From: Vampirovibrio sp.
GTDB taxonomy: Bacteria > Cyanobacteriota > Vampirovibrionia > Vampirovibrionales > JAJTHC01
DNA length: 64,000 bases
Assembly: GCA_024998755.1 (NCBI GenBank)
Contig: JACEUU010000002.1
Coordinates: 230,045 to 294,044 of the forward strand
Reading direction: 5' to 3'
The translations under genes and the position numbers were made by a program. The notes beneath the pieces are model-generated. The model did no database searches and was not told where the DNA came from. It saw nothing but the letters and a program-made list of their open reading frames with translations. Positions 25,245 through 34,640 of the stretch are shown here, in pieces. Each line of letters begins with the position of its first letter. The stretch's first letter is position 1.

Positions 25245-26432
25245 ATGATGATGATGTCTGCCACCACAAGCCTTGAAACTGCTGCTCCTTCTAAACTGAA
25301 GGAAAATTTGTGGTATTGGCTTGGGCAATGGCCCAGTACAGGCATTTTTAATGCACTAAATGTTAAAAATTTATCGCTGTTGCTCACCATGGGGCTATTA
25401 TCTCGTGGGCTCGGCATTTCTATGGCGAGAATATTGTCTGATTACCCTGATTGGAACCATGCCAAACAGTACGATGTTGGCGTAGACCACAAAACGGGCA
25501 AAGAAACCCCGATTGATCCGCATACGGCTGAAATTAACCGACGCAGAAACTTTTTAGAACGCATTTTCATTGAATTTGTGGGTACAATTATGGCTTCGTA
25601 CGTCTTTCTCCAAACCAGTCAAGATATTACAGCTAAAATTTTAGAAACTGCTTTTAAAGACAAACTCAAGCCTGAAAACCTCATTAACGCCGCTAAAAAA
25701 CTTGAAAACCCTTTATCTGCTGATGAATTAGCTAAATTTGAATCGGTACTAAAAACCGCTTTTGGTAGAGATAAACAATTCAAAGGCATGGGCATTGATG
25801 ATGCCAAACACGTTATTTATAGTAAAATTTATGGCGATGGTAACTTGTACAAAATTGCTAAAGCTTTAGAACAAAAAGGCTTAAGCAAATTACTAACACT
25901 AAAAGATGGGGGTATTTCCGAAGATAGTTTACTAGGCAAAGAATTTGAAAAACAATGGGGCTTACTCAATCCATTAGGGGTAGCTACTGTATTAGTAGGG
26001 GCTGTCGGTAGTGCTTGGCTAAGTGGGGCACCTGTTCAATGGGCAAACGATACGTTATTCAGAGATGAAGGCATGCCCACTATTCTAAATTGGTGGAATC
26101 AATTTTCTTCCGTTGATAATGCCGTTAAAAAACGCCAGAAAAAATATCCCCATACTATGGCAAAAACTACAACACCTTTACCTGTAACCAAACCTTTTAA
26201 TGTGGTCAGTACGGCTACCCCTATGGATACCAGCCCTGTAACGCCCATGCAATCCTTACCTACAGATGATAGCAATAAATCGCCTACTTCAGCTGATGTT
26301 GTATTGCCTAAAAAACCGCTTGAACAATCCGCCGAAGTGGCATTCAAACTGAATAATCCGCTTCTTAACAAGGCTTCTTTAGGCACTTATACCAATATGA
26401 CCCTGATGGGCTTGAAAGGAGGGCTATTGTAA
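25245..26432 (+). CDS. Hypothetical membrane protein, 395 aa, first gene of an operon
   Basis: Not recognised. The start is four ATG codons, with no clear Shine-Dalgarno sequence. Hydrophobic segments lie near residues 42-60 (LSLLLTMGLLSRGLGISMAR) and 105-120 (FIEFVGTIMASYVFLQ), with a third at ~245-262 (LGVATVLVGAVGSAWLSGAP). Between them is a polar helical domain (ITAKILETAFKDKLKPENLI). The last ~90 residues are disordered, Pro/Thr-rich. The gene ends 2 bp before the next one, which has a similar plan. Both may be parts of one membrane complex (inference). Confidence 0.7.
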   Translation: MMMMSATTSLETAAPSKLKENLWYWLGQWPSTGIFNALNVKNLSLLLTMGLLSRGLGISMARILSDYPDWNHAKQYDVGVDHKTGKETPIDPHTAEINRRRNFLERIFIEFVGTIMASYVFLQTSQDITAKILETAFKDKLKPENLINAAKKLENPLSADELAKFESVLKTAFGRDKQFKGMGIDDAKHVIYSKIYGDGNLYKIAKALEQKGLSKLLTLKDGGISEDSLLGKEFEKQWGLLNPLGVATVLVGAVGSAWLSGAPVQWANDTLFRDEGMPTILNWWNQFSSVDNAVKKRQKKYPHTMAKTTTPLPVTKPFNVVSTATPMDTSPVTPMQSLPTDDSNKSPTSADVVLPKKPLEQSAEVAFKLNNPLLNKASLGTYTNMTLMGLKGGLL

Positions 26433-26434
26433 CC

Positions 26435-27787
26435 ATGAATGCTGAAGCTGCTATTCTTACCAAACCCTTCAATTTAAGTAGTCGTCTTAATAATGCGGGT
26501 ATTGCCTTAGGTAACATTGGTAAAACCATGTTACAAGATAGTGCAACCCTTAAAACAGATATCGCCTTTTGGGCGACTTTAATGCACACCGTTATGCGGG
26601 TACAAGAAGCCTACATTACAGGCGAAGTAGAACCTTACGACGACAAACATAAAGACACAATGTCTCAGGAAGAAAAAACTTATCGCAGAGACCAATCTGC
26701 GATGACCTACTTCCGAGAAATTGTGGGCGTTTCGTTAGGGTGGGGTGTATTAAAGATTGGGCAAGCCTATCAAAAAGGGGCTATGCAAAAAAAATATAAC
26801 TACCACAATGCGTCAGCTTATTCTATTTCGGTTAAACAAGGGCTGGGTCAGTTTTGGGATGCCCTTGCTAAAGATAAAGAAGTGAAAGCCTTGCCTAGCG
26901 TTTTTACAGATACTCCAGTTGATGTCTACAAAAAACACCATTATGTAGAACGCACCACGCAAGAACTAAAATACAAAGCGTTGGATTTCACCCAAGAAGG
27001 TCATGCCATGCAAAAAGTAGACCCTCAGCTGGTTAAGTGGGGGCATATGCTTCGTCCGTTAAAATCGGGCGAAAAAGATAAATTTCTTTGGGATAATGGC
27101 TTTTTAAGACGTGTTAGCGAATTTTTTGTTCCAGACAAAGAGGCTAAAGACCTCGCTAAATTAGCTACAACGGCGATAGACCATGGCTTAGAGACAAACA
27201 TAAAATTATTAGAACTTGAAACACGAGGCTTCTTGTTTGCTCAAAAATTCATTCCTACCGTGGTTTGGTCTATTCCGGGTATTCTGTTTGCTGGGGTTTG
27301 GCTGGAACGCACCACCCTCTACAAAGGGCCTTCAGTACAAAAATGGACGGTTAGTGCATTAGAAACGCTCGGCATTATTGATTCTCCAGAAGATGAAGAC
27401 CCAATAGCCTTGCCTGAAGCCGGCAAGTTAGCCACAACCGTTAAAACAGACGTAATGGCAAAACCTTTACCCTCATTCCCGTATTATTATGCAGATGCGG
27501 TAGGGGCTAGTTTAATGTATCATCAACAATTGTATGGCGAACCGAAACCCCTAGAAGGGTCTGTTAAAACACCTGGGTCGTATTCAACCACCATACCAAA
27601 TAAGAATGCCAACGTTAAAGAATCGGTTTTCCCACCCACCGCTTGGGTTGATTCACCTGTACAATCAACAACCACGATGAAGCTAGAACCAGAAAAACCG
27701 ACTGCCACAACAACCTTCCCTGAACCTAAACAACCTGTTACCACCTATTATACTCTCAGTATCAATCGTTCAAGGTTTGCCATATAA
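26435..27787 (+). CDS. Hypothetical membrane protein, 450 aa, second gene of an operon
   Basis: Not recognised. It starts 2 bp after the upstream gene, preceded by AAAGGAGGG inside that gene's 3' end, so coupling is likely. Architecture: hydrophobic N-terminal part (TDIAFWATLMHTVMRVQEAY), RRDQSAMTYFREIVGVSLGW resembling RRRNFLERIFIEFVGTIMAS of the neighbour, a long polar middle, a membrane segment at ~285-305 (IPTVVWSIPGILFAGVWLE) and a ~110-residue Pro/Thr/Lys tail. The two genes may be distant paralogues. Confidence 0.7.
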   Translation: MNAEAAILTKPFNLSSRLNNAGIALGNIGKTMLQDSATLKTDIAFWATLMHTVMRVQEAYITGEVEPYDDKHKDTMSQEEKTYRRDQSAMTYFREIVGVSLGWGVLKIGQAYQKGAMQKKYNYHNASAYSISVKQGLGQFWDALAKDKEVKALPSVFTDTPVDVYKKHHYVERTTQELKYKALDFTQEGHAMQKVDPQLVKWGHMLRPLKSGEKDKFLWDNGFLRRVSEFFVPDKEAKDLAKLATTAIDHGLETNIKLLELETRGFLFAQKFIPTVVWSIPGILFAGVWLERTTLYKGPSVQKWTVSALETLGIIDSPEDEDPIALPEAGKLATTVKTDVMAKPLPSFPYYYADAVGASLMYHQQLYGEPKPLEGSVKTPGSYSTTIPNKNANVKESVFPPTAWVDSPVQSTTTMKLEPEKPTATTTFPEPKQPVTTYYTLSINRSRFAI

Positions 27788-27811
27788 GTAACTTTGTTTT
27801 ATTATTTTAAT

Positions 27812-28549
27812 ATGATGAAACATATACTAATCCAACAATTGAAAAGTGCAGTCATTACCAGTCCGCATATAGAAGTTTTTCATACAGAAATAACGACTTC
27901 TACTAATGATTGGGCTTGGAATTTCTACAATGAACAATTACCGGGCTTTAATACACCAACGCTATTTGTGGCTACTGAACAAGTAATGGGGCGGGGCACC
28001 CAAGGTAGGCAATGGCATTCGCCGCACGGTACAGGGCTATATATGACCCTACTAAAACCGATACAGGACGGAAATGAAGCGACCCAACCCAGAGTTACCC
28101 AATTTGAACGAGACTATTTAACCCAAGGCAAGGGGTTTACAAAAGCGGCTGGTGTTGCTACCATTCTTGCATTAACCATGTTATACCCGTGGCTAAACGG
28201 GCATATTGGTATTCGTAGGGTTAACGATATTTTTCTCAATCATCGTAAATTAGGGGGCATTTTAGTAGAAACCAAATTGCGGTCTAACGGAAAAATCAGT
28301 GCGGTTATCGTAGGGCTTGGGTTAAATGTCATTCATAATGAAAAGCTAACCGTTAAAGATGAACGAAATACACCCATTAGCATAGAAGAATACGCTAAAA
28401 ACCTAGGTATTGCGGTAGACTGGATGAGTCCACCAGAAATGGGCTTTCTAATAGCTAAGCATATTCTTGCCTTGTACAGTATACTTCAACAAGGACAAGT
28501 AGAAGATATAGAAGCACTTTGGCAAGAATTTAGCTTAATTGAATTTTAG
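27812..28549 (+). CDS. birA: Biotin--[acetyl-CoA-carboxylase] ligase
   Basis: Activates biotin with ATP and transfers it to the carrier lysine of acetyl-CoA carboxylase. Family strings: TEITTSTNDWAW, ATEQVMGRGTQGRQWHSP (the biotinyl-AMP loop, usually GRGRxGRxW), GLYMTLLKP, RRVNDIFLNHRKLGGILVET and VIVGLGLNV. It has no N-terminal HTH, so it should be a group I ligase without repressor activity. Start at tandem ATG 27812; 245 aa. The 3' end is 1 bp from the convergent gene at 28551. Confidence 0.92.
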   Translation: MMKHILIQQLKSAVITSPHIEVFHTEITTSTNDWAWNFYNEQLPGFNTPTLFVATEQVMGRGTQGRQWHSPHGTGLYMTLLKPIQDGNEATQPRVTQFERDYLTQGKGFTKAAGVATILALTMLYPWLNGHIGIRRVNDIFLNHRKLGGILVETKLRSNGKISAVIVGLGLNVIHNEKLTVKDERNTPISIEEYAKNLGIAVDWMSPPEMGFLIAKHILALYSILQQGQVEDIEALWQEFSLIEF

Positions 28550-28550
28550 T

Positions 28551-29417
28551 CTACAACGCTAAATCAGCTTTAATTAATTGACATAAACGAATGGTATTTC
28601 TGTAGGAAATACGAATGGTTTCAGCTTCGTTAAAATCGTCATCACTACCGGCTGAACCCATTTTAATTTCTTCATGATGATAACTCCGTTCAACGGCGGT
28701 TACCATATCTACTTCGCAAGAAGCTATTAACGCATTCAATTGACGAATCATTTCATCTAAAGCAGCGGGTTTATAGGTTTGGATAAATTCATGTACAAAT
28801 AGCGTTTTTTCCAACGTCATATCTGCTTTTTGGCTAAAGTGTTTCAACAACAGAGCAAAAAACTGAGCATATTTATCTAATTTATAAATAGATTGACGGA
28901 CACAGTAAGTTAAACGAGCCAAAATAGCGGCAGGAAACGTACAAGTTTGGAGGGTTTCAGATAGAACGGCTGGTACAGATTCCGTTAAAAATAATAATTT
29001 TAAGAACCGCTGAACCATCACTTCATGCAGAGGTAAACCAACAGTAGCCCCTGAGGGTAAAATCATCTGTACAGCAGGTAGTTCATTTAAAACAGCTACC
29101 AACAATGCGGTAAATTCTGATGCTATTAGTTGTTGCGTACCCAACACGGCACAAGCCGCATCATAATCAGCTGGCTTAGGGGTAAATTGGGGAGAAAATA
29201 CCAAATCAATTTCGTAATCATCCAGTGTGTTTAACTTTTCAGCAAAAAATACTTCATACTCAGATTCCGAAACCGTATAATTATCAGCTAACGCATTACT
29301 AACTTGTGGCGATAACGGGCGAGGTAAAGACAACCGCTTGATAACTGCAGCTGTAAGAGTATCTAATAATTGTACACTATTAGGTGCAGAAGAAATTGTA
29401 GCCGTGGTCGTCATCAT
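28551..29417 (-). CDS. Hypothetical protein, 288 aa
   Basis: Not recognised. Start at tandem ATG 29417 with AAGGATAA upstream; a longer frame to 29465 has no ribosome binding site. The protein is soluble and mostly helical (LDTLTAAVIKRLSLPRPLSP, ALLKHFSQKADMTLEKTLFV, LDEMIRQLNALIASCEVDMV). It has no signal peptide and no obvious catalytic motif. It lies between birA and the PFOR operon, convergent with birA. Confidence 0.65.
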   Translation of the reverse strand: MMTTTATISSAPNSVQLLDTLTAAVIKRLSLPRPLSPQVSNALADNYTVSESEYEVFFAEKLNTLDDYEIDLVFSPQFTPKPADYDAACAVLGTQQLIASEFTALLVAVLNELPAVQMILPSGATVGLPLHEVMVQRFLKLLFLTESVPAVLSETLQTCTFPAAILARLTYCVRQSIYKLDKYAQFFALLLKHFSQKADMTLEKTLFVHEFIQTYKPAALDEMIRQLNALIASCEVDMVTAVERSYHHEEIKMGSAGSDDDFNEAETIRISYRNTIRLCQLIKADLAL

Positions 29418-29459
29418 AATCGTATTATCCTTATTAGGCATAAAAAATAAAATTTTAAA

Positions 29460-29509
29460 AAACAAAAGAAACCAAAGGAGGAAACAGTTATTTTAAAACT
29501 GCTTCCTCC
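29460..29509 (-). terminator. Rho-independent terminator after the PFOR operon
   Basis: Minus-strand hairpin GGAGGAAGCAGTT / AACTGTTTCCTCC (one mismatch), followed by TTTGGTTTCTTTTGTTTTT. It is 18 bp past the stop of the beta-type subunit. Confidence 0.8.
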
Positions 29510-29526
29510 ACCTTGGTAAACAAACC

Positions 29527-31173
29527 TTAAACTAAGGCTAATTCTGCAGCAAAATCCGGATTCTCAACGCCTGCCAATTGCTGAAGCAACCGCCAGTTAT
29601 CTAACCTATCTTTTGTAGCAAGCAATAACGATTCTGATAAGGGGTTGCCTTTATCATCAAAATGCTTCTTAAACCGACCTTCGGTTTTCGCCCATGACAA
29701 GAAGTTGTAAGGCACTTCAGCACCATCAGCGGTTTTTTCAATAACCCAATCACGTGTAGGGGAAGGGTTGCCTTCTAAACTAATCCGTTGTTTCAATGTA
29801 GGCCCAGCTTCTGGGTCATAAATCAGCAGCGGGAACGCTCTGGATTTAACGGCATTCTTAGCTTGCGTTGCAGCCATATCGTCAGCCACACCGTGTTCTG
29901 GTTGGCAGGTTGTGTACACGTTGATAACCGCAGGACCTTTAAAACGCAAAGCCCGTTCTACAACTTTGTAGAAATGGTTAGTCATAGGGCCTACAGTTTG
30001 AGCCACAAATACATGAGGGTGCATAATGCACAACTGGGCTAGTTCTTTACGACGTTCGCCTTTACCTGCATGAGATTTACCGTGGGCACCCATTTTGGAT
30101 TCTTGACCCATGTAGGAAGACGTGGATTGCTGACCACCCGTATTGGAATATACTTGTGTATCCAAAACCAACACTTTAACGTTCATGCCTGAAGCCAATA
30201 AACGGCTGAGAGATTGGAAACCAATATCCATCATGGCACCATCGCCACCAATGTTCCAAATCGCCCAATCTTCATGACCACTTTGATCCCAAAATGAGCG
30301 AATACCCATCGCGTCCGCAGGACCATTTTCAAACAAGGAGTTTGTCCATGGGGCTGAATATGGGTTGTACGGATAAGTAGAGGCATAAACGGTGTTACAA
30401 CCTGTTGAAGCAACAATACCGTAACGGTCGCCCACAACTTCGTTGGTCATTGCCAATACTTGACGAATAACAGAAGCTTCACCGCAACCCATGCAAGAAC
30501 CGGCACCACCAGCGTACTGTTTAATAGCGGAAGGCTTCAACATAATATCACGCTTATCTTTAGGGTTGATATGGCTGATAGGAGACGCAGGCAACGTGCG
30601 ATAGAAACCAAAATCACTGAGGTATTCAGGCAAGTTTTCAGGGGTTTTCTTGACCATTTTCAACGCATCGTGATCGCCACAAACGGCAACACATTCGCCA
30701 CAACCCTTACATTTAGTCGGGTCAATGAAAATACCAAATTTACCACCACCAACAAGCGAATCGTCTTTAGCTTTTTTCTTTTCGAATGAGGTGTAATATT
30801 TTAAGGTTTCGCTGAATTGACTACGTAAATGCTCACGATACTCAACATTATCCACTTTAGCCAATTCGGCTTCAAGTGTTTCAGGCATTACAATTTTGCC
30901 TAAAATAGCGGTATCTGGGCAATTGGTAACGCAATCCATACAACCCACACAATTTGATTCATTAAATTGTGGCAATTCAGGAGCGATATAACTGAAATCT
31001 CTGGAAGCACCTGTAGAAGCAGGCAATACAGATTGAGCCACGAATTTATCTGCCGGTTGAGACGTACCGGACCCTGTGTTATAGGCATCTAGCACTTCCA
31101 TGGCACGATTTCCATCATACCAATCTGGGAATTTTTGAGGTGGCACAGTCGTGTGCATAGAATTCATCATCAT
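29527..31173 (-). CDS. Pyruvate:ferredoxin oxidoreductase, delta-beta fusion subunit
   Basis: 548 aa corresponding to the C-terminal half of a one-chain NifJ/POR. The N-terminal ferredoxin domain has two [4Fe-4S] motifs (CVGCMDCVTNCP and CKGCGECVAVCG). The TPP-binding beta domain follows, with GSCMGCGEASVIRQ, YGIVASTGCNTVYAST, NIGGDGAMMDIGFQSL and DTQVYSNTGGQQS. It works with the 31241-33307 product to oxidise pyruvate to acetyl-CoA and CO2 with ferredoxin reduction. Start at triple ATG, AAAGGTC upstream. It is downstream of its partner by 67 bp, so probably one operon, closed by a terminator. Confidence 0.93.
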   Translation of the reverse strand: MMMNSMHTTVPPQKFPDWYDGNRAMEVLDAYNTGSGTSQPADKFVAQSVLPASTGASRDFSYIAPELPQFNESNCVGCMDCVTNCPDTAILGKIVMPETLEAELAKVDNVEYREHLRSQFSETLKYYTSFEKKKAKDDSLVGGGKFGIFIDPTKCKGCGECVAVCGDHDALKMVKKTPENLPEYLSDFGFYRTLPASPISHINPKDKRDIMLKPSAIKQYAGGAGSCMGCGEASVIRQVLAMTNEVVGDRYGIVASTGCNTVYASTYPYNPYSAPWTNSLFENGPADAMGIRSFWDQSGHEDWAIWNIGGDGAMMDIGFQSLSRLLASGMNVKVLVLDTQVYSNTGGQQSTSSYMGQESKMGAHGKSHAGKGERRKELAQLCIMHPHVFVAQTVGPMTNHFYKVVERALRFKGPAVINVYTTCQPEHGVADDMAATQAKNAVKSRAFPLLIYDPEAGPTLKQRISLEGNPSPTRDWVIEKTADGAEVPYNFLSWAKTEGRFKKHFDDKGNPLSESLLLATKDRLDNWRLLQQLAGVENPDFAAELALV

Positions 31174-31240
31174 TATAAAATGACCTTTACAAATTAAGCA
31201 TTACACTAAAAAATTTATATAAAAAGTTTCCAAGCCTTCG

Positions 31241-33307
31241 TTAGATGAAGAAGGCGTTGGTATCCTTACCTTTAGCTTCCCATTCTTTGCGTCCACGTTC
31301 CAACACGTCAGCTGGGGTGGCTTCAATCAATGAACGAGGCACTTCAAACACTTCCTTGTAGCCTAACTTAACGGCGTTCAAGTTGTCTTCAACAACGTGG
31401 TCGCCTTTACGTCCGAAGTATTTTTTAATGGGTTTACGTACTTCTTCAAACAATTGCTCGTCATTCAAAGCAGCGTCGTTTTGGAATGGCGTTAGTTTTA
31501 AGAATACGCCTAACAACACAATCCCTTGGAAGCGTTGTAGCAACGAATCGTCTGACTTACAAGCAATTCTAGCAATCCGAATGGTATCTACGCCGTAGAA
31601 TTTAATTTTATTATCCCACACACGGAACTTCGCCCAATCAGGAATGGAATCCCACAAGGTTTGAGGATCCTCATCGGGCGTATGCTGGAACAGAATCCCG
31701 CCTTCTTGCAAACCAACAAGGGGGTTACCCATGTTCCAAGTCGTTGGGTCCATCAACGGTACAAATTCTACTTGAATTAATTCGCTGTGCGTACCAATTC
31801 TGCCGGTTTTTGTACAGGTTAAGTAAGTGTTTGTAGGCAGACCTTTTTTCTCTGAGCCATATTTGGGTGAAGCTTGCACTTTCAAACCAAACACATCGCC
31901 CATAATGGTAGCGATAATTTTGTTGGTTGTAACAGACCCATAACCACCCACCGAATGGCCGCGGATAGAGAAACTGCCCAGTGGTCGAACATCTGGCTCT
32001 TCGTTAATGGCTAACGCTGTAGGCGGATGATCAATCCCTAACGAGAAGAACTGCTTGCCTTGTTCTTCCATGTTTTGCACCACTGAAAGCATATGCCCTG
32101 GGGTAACGTCTCTGCTACCCAAACCAGCAACACCACTATAAATAGTCGGAATACGGTCAATTTTCGGATACCCTTCAGCACCGTACATGGCTTTTGCAAA
32201 AGCGGCTTGAATTTCCGTGGTTAAGGGGTTGTCTTCACCTAAAGGAATATCCAACCGTTCAATTACGGCGAAACCTTTCACGTTTTTCAACGCTTCTACC
32301 AACTCTTTAGCAGGGAACGGACGGTAGGAAGTAATGTTTACACTACCGACTTTATGCCCTAATTTCCGCATATAATCCAACGAAACGGTTGCCGTTTCTG
32401 AGGTTGAACCTAAGGCTACAATGGCGTAATCAGCATCTTCCATTTGATGAGACTGAATAAAATCGTATTTCCGCCCTGTGTTTTGGTAGAATACGTCAAA
32501 CGCCTCACGCAACGCAGCAGGCACTTTATCATAGAAGTGGCGTTGAGCAATTTTACCAGGCATATAACTATCTTGGTTTTGAACTACACCGCTCATTAAG
32601 GGGGTGTCTGGGTGGAACAAGGTACGAATTTTATCCCGAGGGTTGCCCAAGTATTCCTTAATAAATTCAGGTTCAGCAAACAAGACGTTTTCAATGGTGT
32701 GTGTGGTCAAGAAACCATCTTGAATGTTCATAAACGGCGTTTGGCAAGCTTCTGCTGCCCGACGGCAAATTAGCGATAAATCGCCAGCTTCTTGAGCATT
32801 TTGAGCAAATAGCATACCCCAGCCAACATCCGTAACGCCAAATACGTCATCATGCCCAGCGTGAACGTTCAATGAATGAGAGGTTAATGCCCGAGCACCA
32901 ATTTCAAACACAATCGGTAAACGTTTACCTGAAATGGTGTACAATACTTCTTTCATCAAGATTAACCCTTGACCAGAAGTAAAGTTGGTAACCCGCCCAC
33001 CAGCTACGGCATAGCCTTCGCAAGCAGATGCTGCAGAGTGTTCAGATTCAGGCTGAAGCCATGAAATTTCTGTACCCCATGCGTTTTTCATGCCGTTGGC
33101 ATAATTCATTTGGAAGGCAACACCCATTGCCGTTGAAGGCGTAATTGGGTAGGCACAACCGCCTTCAGACCCAAAACTTTGAGAATGCACGACCATAGCG
33201 GCACCATCTGCGGTACCAGGAATGCCCGGATATTTAAACGGATGCTCAGGCTTCACTTGATGTAGTGATTGTTCTTGAGCTGTAACTTGAGGGACGGCCA
33301 TCATCAT
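31241..33307 (-). CDS. Pyruvate:ferredoxin oxidoreductase, alpha-gamma fusion subunit
   Basis: 688 aa corresponding to the N-terminal half of NifJ/POR. Domain I is DGAAMVVHSQSFGSEGGCAY and PITPSTAMGVAFQ, with SGQGLILMKEVLYTISGK and LNVHAGHDDVFG. Domain II is YAIVALGSTSETATVSLDYM. The gamma (POR) domain is SIRGHSVGGYGSVTTNKIIA. Cyanobacteria and clostridia usually have one ~1200 aa chain; here the break falls between the gamma domain and the ferredoxin domain. Start at triple ATG preceded by GAAAGGACG. First gene of the operon. Confidence 0.93.
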   Translation of the reverse strand: MMMAVPQVTAQEQSLHQVKPEHPFKYPGIPGTADGAAMVVHSQSFGSEGGCAYPITPSTAMGVAFQMNYANGMKNAWGTEISWLQPESEHSAASACEGYAVAGGRVTNFTSGQGLILMKEVLYTISGKRLPIVFEIGARALTSHSLNVHAGHDDVFGVTDVGWGMLFAQNAQEAGDLSLICRRAAEACQTPFMNIQDGFLTTHTIENVLFAEPEFIKEYLGNPRDKIRTLFHPDTPLMSGVVQNQDSYMPGKIAQRHFYDKVPAALREAFDVFYQNTGRKYDFIQSHQMEDADYAIVALGSTSETATVSLDYMRKLGHKVGSVNITSYRPFPAKELVEALKNVKGFAVIERLDIPLGEDNPLTTEIQAAFAKAMYGAEGYPKIDRIPTIYSGVAGLGSRDVTPGHMLSVVQNMEEQGKQFFSLGIDHPPTALAINEEPDVRPLGSFSIRGHSVGGYGSVTTNKIIATIMGDVFGLKVQASPKYGSEKKGLPTNTYLTCTKTGRIGTHSELIQVEFVPLMDPTTWNMGNPLVGLQEGGILFQHTPDEDPQTLWDSIPDWAKFRVWDNKIKFYGVDTIRIARIACKSDDSLLQRFQGIVLLGVFLKLTPFQNDAALNDEQLFEEVRKPIKKYFGRKGDHVVEDNLNAVKLGYKEVFEVPRSLIEATPADVLERGRKEWEAKGKDTNAFFI

Positions 33308-33490
33308 AATACGTCCTTTCCTCCAATACCTAAATTGATAACGAAATATAATACAAACTTATTCTAGCACTAATACGAAAACAAGTAAGAAAAATAGCAA
33401 AGGTTTTACTTTCATTTTATTCTTTCAGAAACACGCTGGTGATGCAACGGCTATATCTAAAATTTTAAAGTAAAAAACGTCGGCCTCCAT

Positions 33491-34609
33491 CTACAATTGT
33501 TCAATTATCGTTTCCGCAAAGCGTTTCCAAGAGTACTGTTTAGCGATATCTATTGCAGCAAGCTTAAGCTGCATCCTCCTGTCCTCATTTAGCCGTAGTA
33601 CTTGTTTTAACACCTTAAACAATTGCCAAGCGGGAAAGTGTTTTATATCAAAGCTAAACCCTGTTACTTCAGGTTCAATTAATTCTGCAGCACCCGCATT
33701 TGAAGCAACAATAGGTATAACGCCGTGGCTCATGGCTTCAGTAACTACCAAGCCAAAAGCTTCATGCAAAGAAGGCATTACAAAGGCATCAATACTTTTA
33801 TAGAAAGCACTGGTATCTGGTTGAAATGGCAGTACCGCAATAGTGGATTTTAAACCAAGCAAGGTAATTAATACGGAAGTTAAGGGATCTTTTGCAATTT
33901 TTGGATGGATCATTTTTACAGAAAAACGATGTCCGGAAATTTTTAACAAACCCAAAGCCATAATAAACAACAAGCCTCCTTTTTTAAGAGAAGACGTGTT
34001 GACCATACCAAAAACAGGGAAGTCCGACTGGTTTTGCCCATCTGTTTTTGGCGTTTCATTCGATACTTCAACACCAGGGTAAGCCACATGAACAAGATTA
34101 GCATCCATCCCGAAATGATGAGACCAATCCGCTTTAACCGCTTTGGAAACCGTAAAAAATTTCCGATTGCTGACATCGCCAATATCTTTTAGCTGAACGC
34201 GATGCCGTTTGATGGTTGCCCCTACCGTAAAGGGTTTAACCCACCAAGGTTTAATCGCTTGCCTATGTGCAAAAGAATGAGAATGAAACAACGTAGACCC
34301 AAACGGAGCAATCACATCTGAAAAAAGAATACTATCCTGTGGGTTTTCAGCTAAAAAAGCAGCAATTTGACCCATCACTACTGCTTTATGCGTGTATATC
34401 GATTTTTCAAAGAAAAAATGATGGTCTACCCCCGCAACTGATTTTACCCCACCAGCCAAAGAAATGAGGGTCAATTCAATATCAGGGTTGGCAATCAATG
34501 CCTGCAACAAAACCAAGTTAACCCTATTAGCACCGCCTTTTACACCCCCATCAGGCGGAAACAAAATATCAATGGAATGGAACACGAGTGCTACTTTTTT
34601 TCTCATCAT
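33491..34609 (-). CDS. Glycosyltransferase, GT4 family (GT-B fold)
   Basis: 372 aa. N-terminal Rossmann half with the Gly-rich loop (PPDGGVKGGANRVNLVLL), C-terminal half with the donor-binding signature (FVMPSLHEAFGLVVTEAMSH, then GVIPIVASNAGAAELI), containing the E-x7-E motif. Probably adds a sugar to a cell-envelope polysaccharide; the acceptor is unknown. Start at tandem ATG 34609. The gene upstream (34641-36722) is also envelope-related, 31 bp away, so the two probably share a transcript. Confidence 0.88.
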   Translation of the reverse strand: MMRKKVALVFHSIDILFPPDGGVKGGANRVNLVLLQALIANPDIELTLISLAGGVKSVAGVDHHFFFEKSIYTHKAVVMGQIAAFLAENPQDSILFSDVIAPFGSTLFHSHSFAHRQAIKPWWVKPFTVGATIKRHRVQLKDIGDVSNRKFFTVSKAVKADWSHHFGMDANLVHVAYPGVEVSNETPKTDGQNQSDFPVFGMVNTSSLKKGGLLFIMALGLLKISGHRFSVKMIHPKIAKDPLTSVLITLLGLKSTIAVLPFQPDTSAFYKSIDAFVMPSLHEAFGLVVTEAMSHGVIPIVASNAGAAELIEPEVTGFSFDIKHFPAWQLFKVLKQVLRLNEDRRMQLKLAAIDIAKQYSWKRFAETIIEQL

Positions 34610-34640
34610 ATCAAAGTAATTTCTAGGATTTCCATTATTA

